This document shows, one piece after another, positions 24,964 through 34,329 of a DNA stretch of 64,000 nucleotides. The stretch is from positions 62,001 through 126,000 of the forward strand of contig NZ_JAUYGD010000065.1 of assembly GCF_030690725.1 (NCBI RefSeq), written 5' to 3'. Under the pieces are notes generated by a model. That model was not told where the DNA came from. It did not search any database and worked only from the letters and a program-made list of their open reading frames with translations. Within the stretch, counting starts at the first letter, position 1, and the number at the start of each line of letters is the position of its first letter. This stretch comes from Pseudomonas sp. Its GTDB lineage: Bacteria; Pseudomonadota; Gammaproteobacteria; Pseudomonadales; Pseudomonadaceae. Both the position numbers and the translations under genes were made by a program.

Positions 24964-26243
24964 CTATTCTGTTCCTCTTCCTCCTGCTGTTTCTGCTGAT
25001 GTTTATCGGCGTGCCGATTGCCGCCTCCCTGGGCCTGGCCGGCTCGGTCACCATCATGCTGTTCAGCCCGGACTCGGTACGTTCGCTGGCGATCAAGCTG
25101 TTCGAAACCAGCGAGCACTACACCCTGCTGGCGATCCCGTTCTTCCTGCTCTCCGGTGCATTCATGACCACCGGCGGCGTGGCCCAGCGCCTGATCAACT
25201 TCGCCAACGCCTGTGTCGGCCACATCCGTGGCGGTCTGGCTATTTCCGCCGTGATGGCGTGCATGCTGTTCGCCGCGCTGTCCGGCTCGTCGCCTGCCAC
25301 GGTGGCGGCCGTCGGCTCGATTGCCATCGCCGGCATGGTGCGCTCGGGTTATCCGCAGGCATTCGGCGCGGGGATCGTGTGTAACGCCGGTACCCTGGGC
25401 ATCCTGATTCCACCGTCGATTGTCATGGTGGTGTATGCCGCCGCGACCGAGCAGTCGGTGGGCAAGCTGTTTATGGCCGGCGTAGTGCCGGGCCTGCTGC
25501 TGGGCGTGGCGCTGATGGTGGCGATCTATATCGTCGCGCGGAAGATGAACCTGCCGTCCATGCCGCGCGCCACGTTCCGCGAATTCCTCAGCACCGCACG
25601 CAAAGCCGTATGGGGTCTGCTGCTGATGGTGATCATCCTCGGCGGCATCTACTCCGGCATGTTCACCCCTACCGAAGCAGCAGCGGTCGCGGCGGTCTAC
25701 GCCGGCTTCGTGGCGCTGTTCGTGTACAAGGACATGACCATCCGCGAGTGCCCCAAGGTGCTGCTGGACTCCGGCAAGCTGACCATCATGCTGATGTTCA
25801 TCATCGCCAACGCCATGCTCTTCGCCCACGTGCTGACCACCGAGCAGATCCCCCAGACCATCACCGCCTGGGTGATCGAGATGGGCCTGCAGCCTTGGCA
25901 GTTCCTGCTGGTGGTGAACATCGTGCTGCTGGTGGCGGGCGCCTTTATGGAGCCGTCGGCGATCATCCTGATCCTCGCGCCAATCCTCTTCCCGATTGCC
26001 GTGCAACTGGGCATCGACCCGATCCACCTGGGCATCATCATGGTGGTGAACATGGAAATCGGACTGATCACACCGCCAGTGGGGCTCAACCTGTTCGTCA
26101 CCTCGGCGGTGACCGGTATGCCGCTGACCGCCGTGATCAAGGCCGCCTGGCCGTGGCTGATGCTGCTACTGAGCTTCCTGATGATCATCACCTACGTGCC
26201 TGCCGTATCCATGGCCCTGCCCAACTGGCTGGGCATGACCTGA
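24960..26243 (+). CDS. dctM: TRAP transporter large membrane subunit
   Basis: 427 aa with about 12 hydrophobic spans. The MFIGVPIAASLGLAG opening, ALSGSSPATVAAVGSIAIAGM and GLITPPVGLNLFV are DctM signatures; it forms the ion-coupled permease. It ends the dctPQM operon and is followed by two hairpin terminators. Confidence 0.95.
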   Translation: MTILFLFLLLFLLMFIGVPIAASLGLAGSVTIMLFSPDSVRSLAIKLFETSEHYTLLAIPFFLLSGAFMTTGGVAQRLINFANACVGHIRGGLAISAVMACMLFAALSGSSPATVAAVGSIAIAGMVRSGYPQAFGAGIVCNAGTLGILIPPSIVMVVYAAATEQSVGKLFMAGVVPGLLLGVALMVAIYIVARKMNLPSMPRATFREFLSTARKAVWGLLLMVIILGGIYSGMFTPTEAAAVAAVYAGFVALFVYKDMTIRECPKVLLDSGKLTIMLMFIIANAMLFAHVLTTEQIPQTITAWVIEMGLQPWQFLLVVNIVLLVAGAFMEPSAIILILAPILFPIAVQLGIDPIHLGIIMVVNMEIGLITPPVGLNLFVTSAVTGMPLTAVIKAAWPWLMLLLSFLMIITYVPAVSMALPNWLGMT

Positions 26244-26253
26244 CAGCAACTCC

Positions 26254-26305
26254 GTGTGTACTTCCCTACACACTTTTAGCCCGGCCTCAGTGCCGGGCTT
26301 TTTTT
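26254..26305 (+). terminator. Tandem terminators after dctM
   Basis: First hairpin: GTGTGTA/TACACAC with a 6-base loop, then TTTT (26254-26277). Second: AGCCCGGC/GCCGGGCT followed by seven T (26278-26305). Together they should stop the operon efficiently. Confidence 0.85.
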
Positions 26306-26320
26306 GCCCGTAGCTTTTGT

Positions 26321-26400
26321 AGTGTGGGTCGGGCCGCGCAGGTTAGCCGCATGTCGCGACTGCCAGGCTCACGCCATTCGGGGCGCGGCGTAACCCACCA
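26321..26400. repeat. Imperfect intergenic palindrome, REP-like
   Basis: GTGGGTCGGGCCGCGC near 26324-26339 is mirrored by GCGCGGCGTAACCCACC near 26383-26399. The arms match the extragenic GGTGGGTTACGCCGCGC-type repeats common in Pseudomonas intergenic DNA. It fills the gap between dctM and ubiI, which has no gene. Confidence 0.5.
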
Positions 26401-26437
26401 TCGGCGTAACGAGCGTCACTGGGCTAGATAGTCAGCG

Positions 26438-27655
26438 TTAAGCCCGCGCCAACTCCGGCAAATCACCCGACAGCCCCAACGCCTGACGCACAAACAGCGC
26501 CTTGGCTTCCGGCAAATCATCCACCCAGTTGAGGCCGCTGTTGCGCAACCAGCGCAGCGGCAATGGGTCGGCCTGGAACAACCGCTCGAAGCCTTCCATC
26601 GCCGCCATCATCGCCAGGTTGTGCGGCATACGGCGGCGCTCGTAGCGGCTGAGCACCTTCACATCACTCAGGCGCTCGCCACGCTGCGCCGCGTGCAGCA
26701 GCACCTCGGCCAGCACTGCTACATCGAGAAAGCCCAGGTTGACGCCCTGCCCGGCCAGCGGATGGATGCTGTGCGCGGCATCGCCAATCAGCGCCAGGCC
26801 GTCTTCGACATAGCGTTTGGCGTGACGTTGACGCAGTGGGATACACAGGCGCGGATCGGCGTGTAGCACCTCGCCCAGGCGGTGCTCGAAGGCAAAGCCC
26901 AGCGCCCGACGGAAACCCGCATCATCCAGGGCCATCAACCGCTCGGCTTCTGTCGGGGTCACCGACCAGACAATCGAGCACCAGTGCTCGCCTGCCGGGC
27001 CTGCCAGCGGCAGAAAGGCCAGCGGGCCATCATCGGTAAAGCGCTGCCAGGCGGTGGCCTGATGCGGCTTGCTGCAACGCACGCTGGTAACGATGGCGTG
27101 GTGTAGGTAATCCCATTCACGGGTGGCGCAACCGGCCAGGCGGCGCACCGCCGAGTTGGCGCCATCCGCTGCGATGATCAATGGCGCACGCAACTCGCGG
27201 CCGTCACTCAGACTGAGCAACCAGCCATCGCCGGAACGGCGCAGCTGCTCCAGACGGGCACCCGGCAGCAAACCAATCGGGCTGTCATGCAGGCGCTCAA
27301 GCAGGGCATCCTGCACCACGCGGTTCTCGACGATATGGCCGAGGGATTCGGCATGCACGCTGGCGGCGCTGAAATGAATCTGCCCGGTGCCCGAGCCATC
27401 CCATACCTGCATCTCGGCATAGGGGCAGGCACGCCGCGCGGCGATGCCGTCCCATACACCGAGGCGATCAAGAATGCGTTGACTGGCCACCGACAGCGCA
27501 CTGACCCGTGGTTCGAAGGCGGCTTGCGGGTCAAAGGGTTTGACGCTCAGCGGGCTGCCGTCAACCAGCAGAATCTCCAGCCCCTGATCCTGCAGGGCCA
27601 GCGCCAGGGCGCTGCCCACCATGCCTGCGCCAACGATGATCAGATCCGCTTGCAT
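26438..27655 (-). CDS. ubiI: Ubiquinone-pathway FAD monooxygenase (UbiI-type)
   Basis: 405 aa. ATG at 27655 is chosen since AAGGA lies 7 bases upstream; a TTG 6 codons earlier is less likely. The N-terminal IIVGAGMVGSALALAL is the FAD Rossmann motif, and GDAAHSIHPLAGQGVNLGF is the second FAD motif of aromatic hydroxylases. In the family UbiI hydroxylates C5 of the ubiquinone precursor. It sits with ubiH and pepP as in other Pseudomonas. It and the ubiH product are paralogues. Confidence 0.88.
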   Translation of the reverse strand: MQADLIIVGAGMVGSALALALQDQGLEILLVDGSPLSVKPFDPQAAFEPRVSALSVASQRILDRLGVWDGIAARRACPYAEMQVWDGSGTGQIHFSAASVHAESLGHIVENRVVQDALLERLHDSPIGLLPGARLEQLRRSGDGWLLSLSDGRELRAPLIIAADGANSAVRRLAGCATREWDYLHHAIVTSVRCSKPHQATAWQRFTDDGPLAFLPLAGPAGEHWCSIVWSVTPTEAERLMALDDAGFRRALGFAFEHRLGEVLHADPRLCIPLRQRHAKRYVEDGLALIGDAAHSIHPLAGQGVNLGFLDVAVLAEVLLHAAQRGERLSDVKVLSRYERRRMPHNLAMMAAMEGFERLFQADPLPLRWLRNSGLNWVDDLPEAKALFVRQALGLSGDLPELARA

Positions 27656-27669
27656 CACATATTCCTTGT

Positions 27670-28152
27670 TCAAGCTGCCTGCCGAACGCGCGGCTTGAGT
27701 CGCACGTAAAGAGTTTTATGCACCCGCGCCACCAGGGTGCCGCTGCCATCGCGCACCTCCACATGCAGCTCGGGCAGGTATTTGTCACCGTCTGCGGTGT
27801 GCTGGCGAATATCGTCAAGCAGTCCTTGGTCGATGCTGAAGTCGGCGTACACCGGACCTTTGCCGGGGGCAATAAAGTCGATGCGCGCGGCCTTGTCCCA
27901 GACGATAAAGTCACGCCCGAGGTTTTCCATAATCATCAGCATAAAAAACGGGTCGGTCATCGAATACAGACTGCCGCCGAACTGGGTGCCAACATAGTTG
28001 CGGTTATACCAGCCCAGGCCCATCTTCACCTGAACCTGACGGAAGTCCGCGCTGATCTGCCGCACCCGCACGCCGGCGCCCAGATACGGCGGATACAGAT
28101 TCATCGCCCAGCGCAGCAGCCGCGCCTTGCGCGCCAATTTGTTTGCCGACAT
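27670..28152 (-). CDS. DUF4442 hotdog-fold protein
   Basis: 160 aa, GGAG 9 bases before the ATG. The sequence (VQVKMGLGWYNRNYVGTQFGGSLYSMTDPF) matches DUF4442, a hotdog-fold thioesterase-like family. No catalytic residue can be fixed by eye. It lies between ubiI and ubiH with short spacers and the same strand, so it is probably co-transcribed with the quinone genes. Confidence 0.75.
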   Translation of the reverse strand: MSANKLARKARLLRWAMNLYPPYLGAGVRVRQISADFRQVQVKMGLGWYNRNYVGTQFGGSLYSMTDPFFMLMIMENLGRDFIVWDKAARIDFIAPGKGPVYADFSIDQGLLDDIRQHTADGDKYLPELHVEVRDGSGTLVARVHKTLYVRLKPRVRQAA

Positions 28153-28155
28153 GAA

Positions 28156-29343
28156 TCAATGCTCCGAGCGAGTGCCAAGGCCCATGGCCTGGCGGGCGAA
28201 CCAGCGTTTCGCCGGAGGTAGTAGATCGAGGCCGAGCAGGCCGAGGTTGCGCCCAGCAGCCAGCAGCGGCTGGCCGGTACTGAATAGGCGGGTGACCTGA
28301 TCGGAGAAACCGACGGTCAGTTGCTGATCCATCTGCTGACTGCTCAGGTATCGCTGCAGAGTGGCCAGATCGCCCAAGGGCGCATCGCTGGCCAACAGGG
28401 TTTCGGCCAGCACCAGGGTATCGCGCAGTGACAGGTTGTAGCCCTGCCCGGCAATCGGATGCAGGCTGTGCGCGGCATTGCCGAGCACCACCAGATGCTG
28501 GCGCACTTGCTCTTTTGCTGCGGTCAGCGCCAGCGGGTAGAGATGCCGCGCGCCGACTTGGCGCAGGCTGCCCAGGCGATAACCGAAGGCCTGCTGCAGC
28601 TCGGCGAGAAACGCCGCATCGTCCAGCGCCAAAAGCCGCTCGGCTTCCAGGGTGGCGCGGGTCCAGACCAGTGCGCAGCGGTTATCCGCCAGAGGCAACA
28701 GGGCCATCGGCCCTTCTTCGGTAAAGCGCTCGAAGGCCAGGCCGTTGTGCGCATCCGTAGGGCTGACGTTGGCGATCAGCGCACTCTGCCCGTAAGGCGT
28801 GGTGCTGACGGCGATGCCCAACTGCTCGCGCAAACCGGAACGACCACCCTCAGCAAGAATCGCCAGGTTGCATTCCAGTTCGCTGCCGTCATCCAAAGTC
28901 AGCCGGTAGCCATCGGCCAGGGCCTGCATACGGGTGACCTGGGCCGGGCTGCGCCAGCTCACCACTTGCTGATCCAGCGCCTGCCACAGGCATTCGCCAA
29001 GCCAGGCGTTTTCCACCACATAACCCAGCGCCGGCACGCCTTCTTCCTCGGCGCTCAGGCGCGCGGCGGCGAAACGGCCACGATCGGAAACATGAATCTG
29101 CTTGATCGGCTCGGCGCGCTGGCTGATCTGCTGCCACAAACCAAGGCGCTGATAAATCTGCTGGGAACCAAAGGACAACGCAGTCGAGCGCGCATCGTAG
29201 CTGGGCTGGTAACCGTTGCCCGGGGTGAACGGCTCGATCAGGCAGATGCTCCAGCCGCGCAGCTTGGCTTCAGCCTGCAGGGCCACGGCCAGACTGGCGC
29301 CGACCAGGCCGCCGCCGATAATCGCAATGTCGACGCGTGACAT
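28156..29343 (-). CDS. ubiH: 2-octaprenyl-6-methoxyphenol hydroxylase
   Basis: 395 aa. AIIGGGLVGASLAVALQ is the FAD-binding opening and GNAAHSLHPIAGQGYNLSLRD the second FAD motif. It performs a ring hydroxylation in ubiquinone synthesis on the membrane-associated Ubi complex. It follows pepP by 3 bases and precedes the DUF4442 gene, giving the conserved order pepP-ubiH-(x)-ubiI. Confidence 0.92.
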   Translation of the reverse strand: MSRVDIAIIGGGLVGASLAVALQAEAKLRGWSICLIEPFTPGNGYQPSYDARSTALSFGSQQIYQRLGLWQQISQRAEPIKQIHVSDRGRFAAARLSAEEEGVPALGYVVENAWLGECLWQALDQQVVSWRSPAQVTRMQALADGYRLTLDDGSELECNLAILAEGGRSGLREQLGIAVSTTPYGQSALIANVSPTDAHNGLAFERFTEEGPMALLPLADNRCALVWTRATLEAERLLALDDAAFLAELQQAFGYRLGSLRQVGARHLYPLALTAAKEQVRQHLVVLGNAAHSLHPIAGQGYNLSLRDTLVLAETLLASDAPLGDLATLQRYLSSQQMDQQLTVGFSDQVTRLFSTGQPLLAAGRNLGLLGLDLLPPAKRWFARQAMGLGTRSEH

Positions 29344-29346
29344 GCT

Positions 29347-30681
29347 CTAGGCAGCCACGCTGCGTGCGGCGGCCATCAGCGCTTCGATTTCGGCGACGGT
29401 TTTCGGCACACCGCTGGTGAGGATTTCGCAGCCGCTCTTGGTCACCACCACGTCGTCCTCGATGCGCACACCGATGCCGCGCCACTTCTTCGCCACGTCC
29501 TGATTGTCCACGGCGATATAAATGCCCGGTTCGACGGTCATGGCCATGCCGACTTCCAACTCGCGCCATTCGCCGCCGACCTTGTACTCACCGACGTCGT
29601 GCACATCCATGCCCAGCCAGTGGCCGGCGCGGTGCATATAGAAGGGTTTGTAGGCTTCAGTGGCGATCAACTCGGCCACATCGCCCTGTAGCAGGCCGAG
29701 TTCAACCAGCCCGGCGGTAATCACCTGCACCGTGGCTTCGTGGGCCTGGTTCCAGTGCTTACCGGGGCCGATTTCCTTGAACGCGGCTTCCTGGGAGGCC
29801 AGCACCAACTCGTAGATGGCTTTCTGCTCGGGGGAAAACTTGCCGCTGACCGGGAAGGTGCGGGTGATGTCGCTGGCGTAGCAGTCGATCTCGCAGCCGG
29901 CGTCGATCAGCACCAGATCGCCGTCTTTCAACTGTGCGTCGTTCTCGCGGTAATGCAGGATGCAGGCGTTCTTGCCTGCCGCGACGATGCTGCCATAGGC
30001 CGGCATCTTCGCCCCGCCCTTGCGGAACTCGTAATCCAGCTCGGCTTCCAGGTGGTACTCGAACAGGCCCGCACGGCTGGCCTGCATGGCACGCACATGG
30101 GCGCGGCAGGAGATGTCCGCGGCTTCCTTCATGACTTTGACTTCGGCCGCCGACTTGTACAGGCGCAGGTCATGCAGCAGGTGTTCGAGGGTGATGAATT
30201 CGTTGGGCGGCGTCGCGCCCTGGCGCGCTTTGGAGCGGATCACGTTGATCCATTCCATCAGCTGGCGGTCGAACTCATGGTGGGTGCCCATGGAAGAATA
30301 GACCCGATCACGGCCCTCGATCAGCCCCGGCAGGATGTCGTCGATATCGCCAATCGGGAACGCGTCATCGGCGCCGTACTGGCTGATCGCGCCGTCCTGA
30401 CCGGCGCGCAGGCCGTCCCACAGTTCGCGCAGCGGGTCGCGCTCGCGGCAGAACAATACGTACTCGCCATGCTCGCGCCCGGGAATCAGCGCGATTACCG
30501 CCTCCGGCTCGGGAAAGCCGGAGAGGTACTGGAAGTCGCTGTCCTGACGGTAGGTATGCTCGACATCGCGGTTGCGGATATACACCGGCGCCGCCGGCAA
30601 AATCGCGATGCTGTTGGGTTCCATCTGCGCCATCAGCGCCTTGCGCCGACGGGCGTATTCCGACTTGGGGATGCTGATCAT
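29347..30681 (-). CDS. pepP: Xaa-Pro aminopeptidase P
   Basis: 444 aa. Creatinase N-domain (about residues 1-130), then a pita-bread peptidase domain. Metal ligands are seen in VLIDAGCEID and YASDITRTFPVSG (Asp pair), HRAGHWLGMDVHD (His) and VEPGIY (Glu), with a final EDDVVV Glu. It removes N-terminal residues before proline using two metal ions. It is the upstream partner of ubiH in the same operon. Confidence 0.93.
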   Translation of the reverse strand: MISIPKSEYARRRKALMAQMEPNSIAILPAAPVYIRNRDVEHTYRQDSDFQYLSGFPEPEAVIALIPGREHGEYVLFCRERDPLRELWDGLRAGQDGAISQYGADDAFPIGDIDDILPGLIEGRDRVYSSMGTHHEFDRQLMEWINVIRSKARQGATPPNEFITLEHLLHDLRLYKSAAEVKVMKEAADISCRAHVRAMQASRAGLFEYHLEAELDYEFRKGGAKMPAYGSIVAAGKNACILHYRENDAQLKDGDLVLIDAGCEIDCYASDITRTFPVSGKFSPEQKAIYELVLASQEAAFKEIGPGKHWNQAHEATVQVITAGLVELGLLQGDVAELIATEAYKPFYMHRAGHWLGMDVHDVGEYKVGGEWRELEVGMAMTVEPGIYIAVDNQDVAKKWRGIGVRIEDDVVVTKSGCEILTSGVPKTVAEIEALMAAARSVAA

Positions 30682-30714
30682 GGGCAGATTGAGTCCACTT
30701 CTATTGCATGAAAA

Positions 30715-31269
30715 TCAATGCAGCGACGGCTTCGCCGCGGCGACCACAGGTTTGGCGCACTCGCTGAACAGCAGCAACGGCGCGACACGCAGGTATTCCA
30801 TCACTTCCATGTAATCGTTCTCGCCATCATCGGATTCGTCCAGGGCGTTCTGCACCTGGGCAATCGCCGAGAGGTCCTGCAGCACTTCCATGGCTTCCGC
30901 GCTCAGGGCGCTGTCGCGGGCAGTCAGACCGAAGCCGCCAAGGAAGCCCTGGCACCATTGTCCCAGAGCCACGGCACGCTCGCTAAGCGGCGCATCGTCG
31001 CTGGGCAACAACAGCACCACGGTGACATCGTTGCTGGTCAGCTCGCCCTTGACCATTTCCTGCAGGCCGATCAGCGCCTGGCGCACGGTGTCTTCCGGCG
31101 CAGCACCGAGCAGCTCGGCGGCATCCACCAGCCAGGAGTCGATTTCAAAGCCCGCACCAGCACAGCTGCGACCGAGCAACAGACCATGCAACTCGGCAGG
31201 GGAAATGGTGTGGCCGCTGCTGGCAAGCAGGGCGGCAAACGCGGAGTACGGCGAATTTGAAGTTGGCAT
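30715..31269 (-). CDS. ygfB: UPF0149/YgfB-family protein
   Basis: 184 aa, all-helical and acidic, with the family start [29 protein letters not shown] and the C-terminal [22 protein letters not shown]. It has two short runs of conserved acidic residues. YgfB members are cytoplasmic; in P. aeruginosa YgfB affects AlpA-linked antibiotic response, which is known for the family and not seen here. It precedes pepP on the same strand, a conserved pairing. Confidence 0.85.
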   Translation of the reverse strand: MPTSNSPYSAFAALLASSGHTISPAELHGLLLGRSCAGAGFEIDSWLVDAAELLGAAPEDTVRQALIGLQEMVKGELTSNDVTVVLLLPSDDAPLSERAVALGQWCQGFLGGFGLTARDSALSAEAMEVLQDLSAIAQVQNALDESDDGENDYMEVMEYLRVAPLLLFSECAKPVVAAAKPSLH

Positions 31270-31549
31270 AGATAACTAGGCGCAAAGCTGCGCGATCACT
31301 AGAATGGAGGCCTTGTATCCTAGCACCGGCAGGCGTGCCAAGACTATGCGGGCGGCTCGATGGAGCCCGCCCAGCCAACGCAAAGATTGCCGCGTCGTGA
31401 TCCGTGGGTGAAATGCATCAACCTCTAGCGTGCCGTTCTGCCCCACACTGGCATGCAACTGCGCCGCGCACCACCCGGCACTGTCGAAGACACCCTAAAG
31501 ACGCTATTTTTCACCTGCCAGCCCACTCACCTAGTACGAGTAGAGAACC
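31270..31549. other. Divergent intergenic region before ygfB and the TIGR02449 gene
   Basis: 280 bases with no gene seen. It should hold the promoters of the leftward ygfB-pepP-ubi operon and the rightward zapA operon. I cannot place -35/-10 boxes with confidence. Confidence 0.4.
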
Positions 31550-31756
31550 ATGGAAGACGTCGACCTGCAGGCTCTTACGACCAAGCTGGACTTGCTGATC
31601 CAGCGCGTCGAACAGCTCAAGGCGCAAAACCGACAGCTTCTGACAAGCGAAAAGGCCTGGCGCGAAGAACGCGCCCATCTAATTGAAAAGAACGAAATGG
31701 CCCGGCATAAGGTCGAATCCATGATTTCGCGCCTCAAAGCCCTGGAGCAGGATTAA
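31550..31756 (+). CDS. Small coiled-coil protein (TIGR02449 type)
   Basis: 68 aa, nearly all heptad-like helix (QALTTKLDLLIQRVEQLKAQNRQL and so on). It matches the small TIGR02449 coiled-coil proteins placed before zapA in Pseudomonas. The reading frame ends inside the zapA start (TAATG), so it is coupled with zapA. A division-linked role is possible by context only. Confidence 0.8.
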   Translation: MEDVDLQALTTKLDLLIQRVEQLKAQNRQLLTSEKAWREERAHLIEKNEMARHKVESMISRLKALEQD

Positions 31757-32070
31757 TGACCCAGTCGAATACCTTGACCGTCCAAATTCTGGACAAAGAA
31801 TATTGCATCGCCTGTCCGAGCGATGAACGCAGCAACCTGGAAAGCGCCGCGCGCTACTTGGACGGCAAGATGCGGGAGATCCGCTCAAGCGGCAAAGTGA
31901 TCGGTGCCGACCGCGTTGCGGTGATGGCCGCCCTGAACATCACCCATGACCTGCTACACAAACAGCAACACCTTGACCAACAGGCCGGCGCCAACCGCGA
32001 CCAGGTGCGTAGCCTGCTCAATCGAGTCGACAGCGCTCTGGCTCGGGATGCCGATGAGCAAGGCAGCTGA
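31756..32070 (+). CDS. zapA: Cell-division protein ZapA
   Basis: 104 aa. VQILDKEYCIACPSDERSNLESAARYLDGKMREIRSSGK is the ZapA N-terminal domain and the rest a helical coil. It binds FtsZ and stabilises the Z ring. It is followed by the 6S RNA and a 5-formyl-THF cyclo-ligase, the conserved proteobacterial order. Confidence 0.93.
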   Translation: MTQSNTLTVQILDKEYCIACPSDERSNLESAARYLDGKMREIRSSGKVIGADRVAVMAALNITHDLLHKQQHLDQQAGANRDQVRSLLNRVDSALARDADEQGS

Positions 32071-32091
32071 TTGCGTGCCGATGCTTTCGGG

Positions 32092-32097
32092 TATACT
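32092..32097 (+). promoter_or_regulatory. -10 element of 6S RNA
   Basis: TATACT sits 6-7 bases before the expected 6S start (about 32103), with a TTGCGT-like -35 some 15-16 bases upstream inside the zapA end. Confidence 0.55.
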
Positions 32098-32102
32098 GGC
32101 TA

Positions 32103-32283
32103 CCGCTCCCTGGAGTGTGCGCCAGTTGGTGATGTCCCTGAGCCGATTCGCACAACCCCGGAGGTTGCACGTTGAAGCCGGTGTGCATGTCCGCTTGACG
32201 GAAAGCCTTAACGCCTCCTGCAACCTCCACCTTGAACTTTCGGGTTCAAGGGCTAAGCCGACAGCGGCACGTCGGGGAGTCAT
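32103..32283 (+). ncRNA. ssrS: 6S RNA
   Basis: It lies between zapA and the ygfA gene, the conserved 6S position. The first bases (CCGCTCCCTGGAGTG) and the later CCTTAACGCCTCC region pair in the usual closing stem, and the central part forms the large open bubble that mimics a promoter. 6S binds sigma-70 RNA polymerase in stationary phase. Ends are estimated to about 10 bases. Confidence 0.85.
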
Positions 32284-32331
32284 TCTTTCCAGCCGGTTGC
32301 CCTTCCGCGGCGATCGCTACAGCAACAACCC

Positions 32332-32928
32332 ATGCTCGATACCTCAGCCCTAAGCCGCGCGCAATTACGTCGCCATCTGCGCGTACAGCGCCGCACACTC
32401 AGCCGCCACGCTCAACGCCAAGCCGCCCACGGCTTGTATAAACAGCTGGCGCAGCACCCAGTGTTTCGCCGCGCGCGGCAGATTGCCCTGTACCTGCCCA
32501 ATGACGGCGAGATTGACCCACGCCCCCTGCTGCGTGCCGCGCAGCAACGCGGCAAAGCGACTTATTTGCCGGTGCTCAGCCCCTGGCCGCGTAGCAAGAT
32601 GGTGTTTCAACGCATCCGTATGGGTGAGCGCTTGCAGAAAAATCGCTTCGGTATTTACGAGCCTCGGCGCAACTGCAAACAGCAACGCAAGGTCTGGACA
32701 CTGGATCTAGTGCTGCTACCGCTGGTCGGCTTCGACCGCCACGGCGCGCGCCTGGGTATGGGCGGAGGGTTTTATGACCGCAGCCTGGCATATCGCGCAT
32801 TGCGCAAAAATTGGCACAAACCGACATTACTGGGCTTGGCGCATGAGTGTCAGCAGGTAGATCGACTGGCGATGGCCAGCTGGGATGTGCCACTGCAAGG
32901 CACAGTGACGGACAAAGCGTGGTATTGA
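32332..32928 (+). CDS. ygfA: 5-formyltetrahydrofolate cyclo-ligase
   Basis: 198 aa. LRRHLRVQRRTLSRHAQRQA, a YLPNDGEIDPRPLL segment and the GMGGGFYDRSLAY signature identify the family, with the ATP-binding region in the last. It converts 5-formyl-THF to methenyl-THF using ATP. It is the third member of the zapA-6S-ygfA unit. Confidence 0.93.
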   Translation: MLDTSALSRAQLRRHLRVQRRTLSRHAQRQAAHGLYKQLAQHPVFRRARQIALYLPNDGEIDPRPLLRAAQQRGKATYLPVLSPWPRSKMVFQRIRMGERLQKNRFGIYEPRRNCKQQRKVWTLDLVLLPLVGFDRHGARLGMGGGFYDRSLAYRALRKNWHKPTLLGLAHECQQVDRLAMASWDVPLQGTVTDKAWY

Positions 32929-32978
32929 ATCAAGCCGCTATAAAGGCTGTACCGCACTCCCTGCGGTACGTACCAGGT

Positions 32979-33113
32979 TCAACCAGCCGCTTGCGACTGA
33001 GTGACCGGCGTATCAGCCTGGCGATCCCACAAACTCTGGGTATAACCGGTAGTGACCACACCCAGGCTGAACAGTATTACCAAAATCAACAACACATCGG
33101 GTTTACGTTTCAT
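32979..33113 (-). CDS. Small single-span membrane protein (44 aa)
   Basis: ATG at 33113 with a very strong GGGGGAGG site 6 bases upstream. The sequence MKRKPDVLLILVILFSLGVVTT is a basic N-terminus plus one membrane span, then a Gln-rich polar tail. It is too short for the usual length filters. I do not recognise it; the strong translation signal is the main support. Confidence 0.55.
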   Translation of the reverse strand: MKRKPDVLLILVILFSLGVVTTGYTQSLWDRQADTPVTQSQAAG

Positions 33114-33285
33114 CGAATGCCTCCCCCTTAAAGGCATAGCGCACGCTGTATTCGCGGCGATTATTTTTATAGGTCCAACAGCGGCTGCCATCCACACGCG
33201 CCGGCTGCAACACTGCAATACGCCGGGCACTACCCGTGCAAATAGCACCTGCCCGCTAACGGACTGAATCACAGGAGCAAAGTTC

Positions 33286-33735
33286 ATGCCTTATTGGCTG
33301 ATGAAGTCAGAACCCGACGAACTCTCGGTCCACGACCTGCAGCGCCTGGAGCAGGCACGCTGGGATGGCGTGCGCAATTACCAGGCGCGCAACTTCCTGC
33401 GCAGTATGCAGCCGGGTGATCTGTTCTTCTTCTATCACTCCAGCTGCCCAGAACCAGGCATTGCCGGAATCGCCCGCATCGCCTCGGCACACTACCCCGA
33501 TCCCACCGCGCTAGAGCCTGGCAGCCACTACTTCGATGCCAAGGCCAGCGCTACCAAGAACCCCTGGAGCGCGGTCGATGTGGCGTTTGTCGAGGCGTTC
33601 AAGCGGGTGATCCCGCTGGAGCAACTGAAGGCGCAGAGTGCGCTGCTGGCGTTGCCGCTGGTACAGAAGGGCAGCCGCCTGTCGGTGATGCCAGTCAGCG
33701 CCGAGGAATGGGCAGCCGTACTGGCGCTGCGCTGA
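33286..33735 (+). CDS. EVE-domain protein
   Basis: 149 aa that is almost entirely the EVE domain (PYWLMKSEPDELSVHDL, WDGVRNYQARNFLRSMQPGDLFFFYHS). The PUA-like fold reads modified bases in nucleic acids. Single-domain EVE proteins of bacteria are linked to RNA or DNA modification, but the target here is unknown. It ends convergent with the FliL-like gene 28 bases away. Confidence 0.88.
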   Translation: MPYWLMKSEPDELSVHDLQRLEQARWDGVRNYQARNFLRSMQPGDLFFFYHSSCPEPGIAGIARIASAHYPDPTALEPGSHYFDAKASATKNPWSAVDVAFVEAFKRVIPLEQLKAQSALLALPLVQKGSRLSVMPVSAEEWAAVLALR

Positions 33736-33763
33736 AATGGCGCAGCGCCTGCTGCATGTGGGC

Positions 33764-34171
33764 TTATTGAATAATCAGGTTATTGAATAGCAGGTCTTCC
33801 ACCAGCGGCTTGCCTTCCTCCTGGGTAAGCACTTCCTGCACCTGCTTGAGCGCTTCGGCGCGTAAGGTTTCGCGAGCACCCGGGGCCGCCATGGCTTCTT
33901 CTGTCTGCTGGGAGAACAGCATGACCAGTTGATTACGGATCAGCGGGTCGTGGTGTTTGACCCTCGCCTCGACATCTGCCCCAGTTACCCGCAGGGAAAT
34001 ATCGGCTTTGAAGAATTTGAGCTTCGGCCCCTCGCCAAAATTCCCCACCAGCGCAGGAAACAGCGAGACATAGGCCACGGCAGGCACCGCCGCCTTGGCT
34101 TCTTTATCTTCAGAGGCGTGTGCCGCCAAGGGCAGGGACAGGGCCAACAACAATGCGATCCAGGCTTTCAC
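33764..34171 (-). CDS. FliL-like flagellar basal-body associated protein
   Basis: 135 aa with a cleavable signal peptide (MKAWIALLLALSLPLAAHA) and the FliL domain (AYVSLFPALVGNFGEGPKLKFFKADISLRV ... HDPLIRNQLVMLFSQQTEEAM). Classical FliL is membrane-anchored; this form appears exported, as with the second FliL homologues of Pseudomonas. It may support flagellar motor function but is not in a flagellar cluster. Confidence 0.75.
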   Translation of the reverse strand: MKAWIALLLALSLPLAAHASEDKEAKAAVPAVAYVSLFPALVGNFGEGPKLKFFKADISLRVTGADVEARVKHHDPLIRNQLVMLFSQQTEEAMAAPGARETLRAEALKQVQEVLTQEEGKPLVEDLLFNNLIIQ

Positions 34172-34329
34172 AGGCGGTATTCCTCAAGAGTTCAGCCCCT
34201 AGCATAGCCACAGTCAGGCAGCGGCCCAAGCCCCAAGCTTATGCATAGCTATCAGGCACAGGCATGCTCGTTGACCGGGCACCGCCCGCACCTACACTGC
34301 ATGGCCATTAACCGCAGAGGAAAAGCCCG

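Noticed and set aside
24831..26027. 398-aa His/Gln-rich ORF opposite dctM
   Set aside because: Low-complexity composition with no motif, lying across the well-supported dctM gene.
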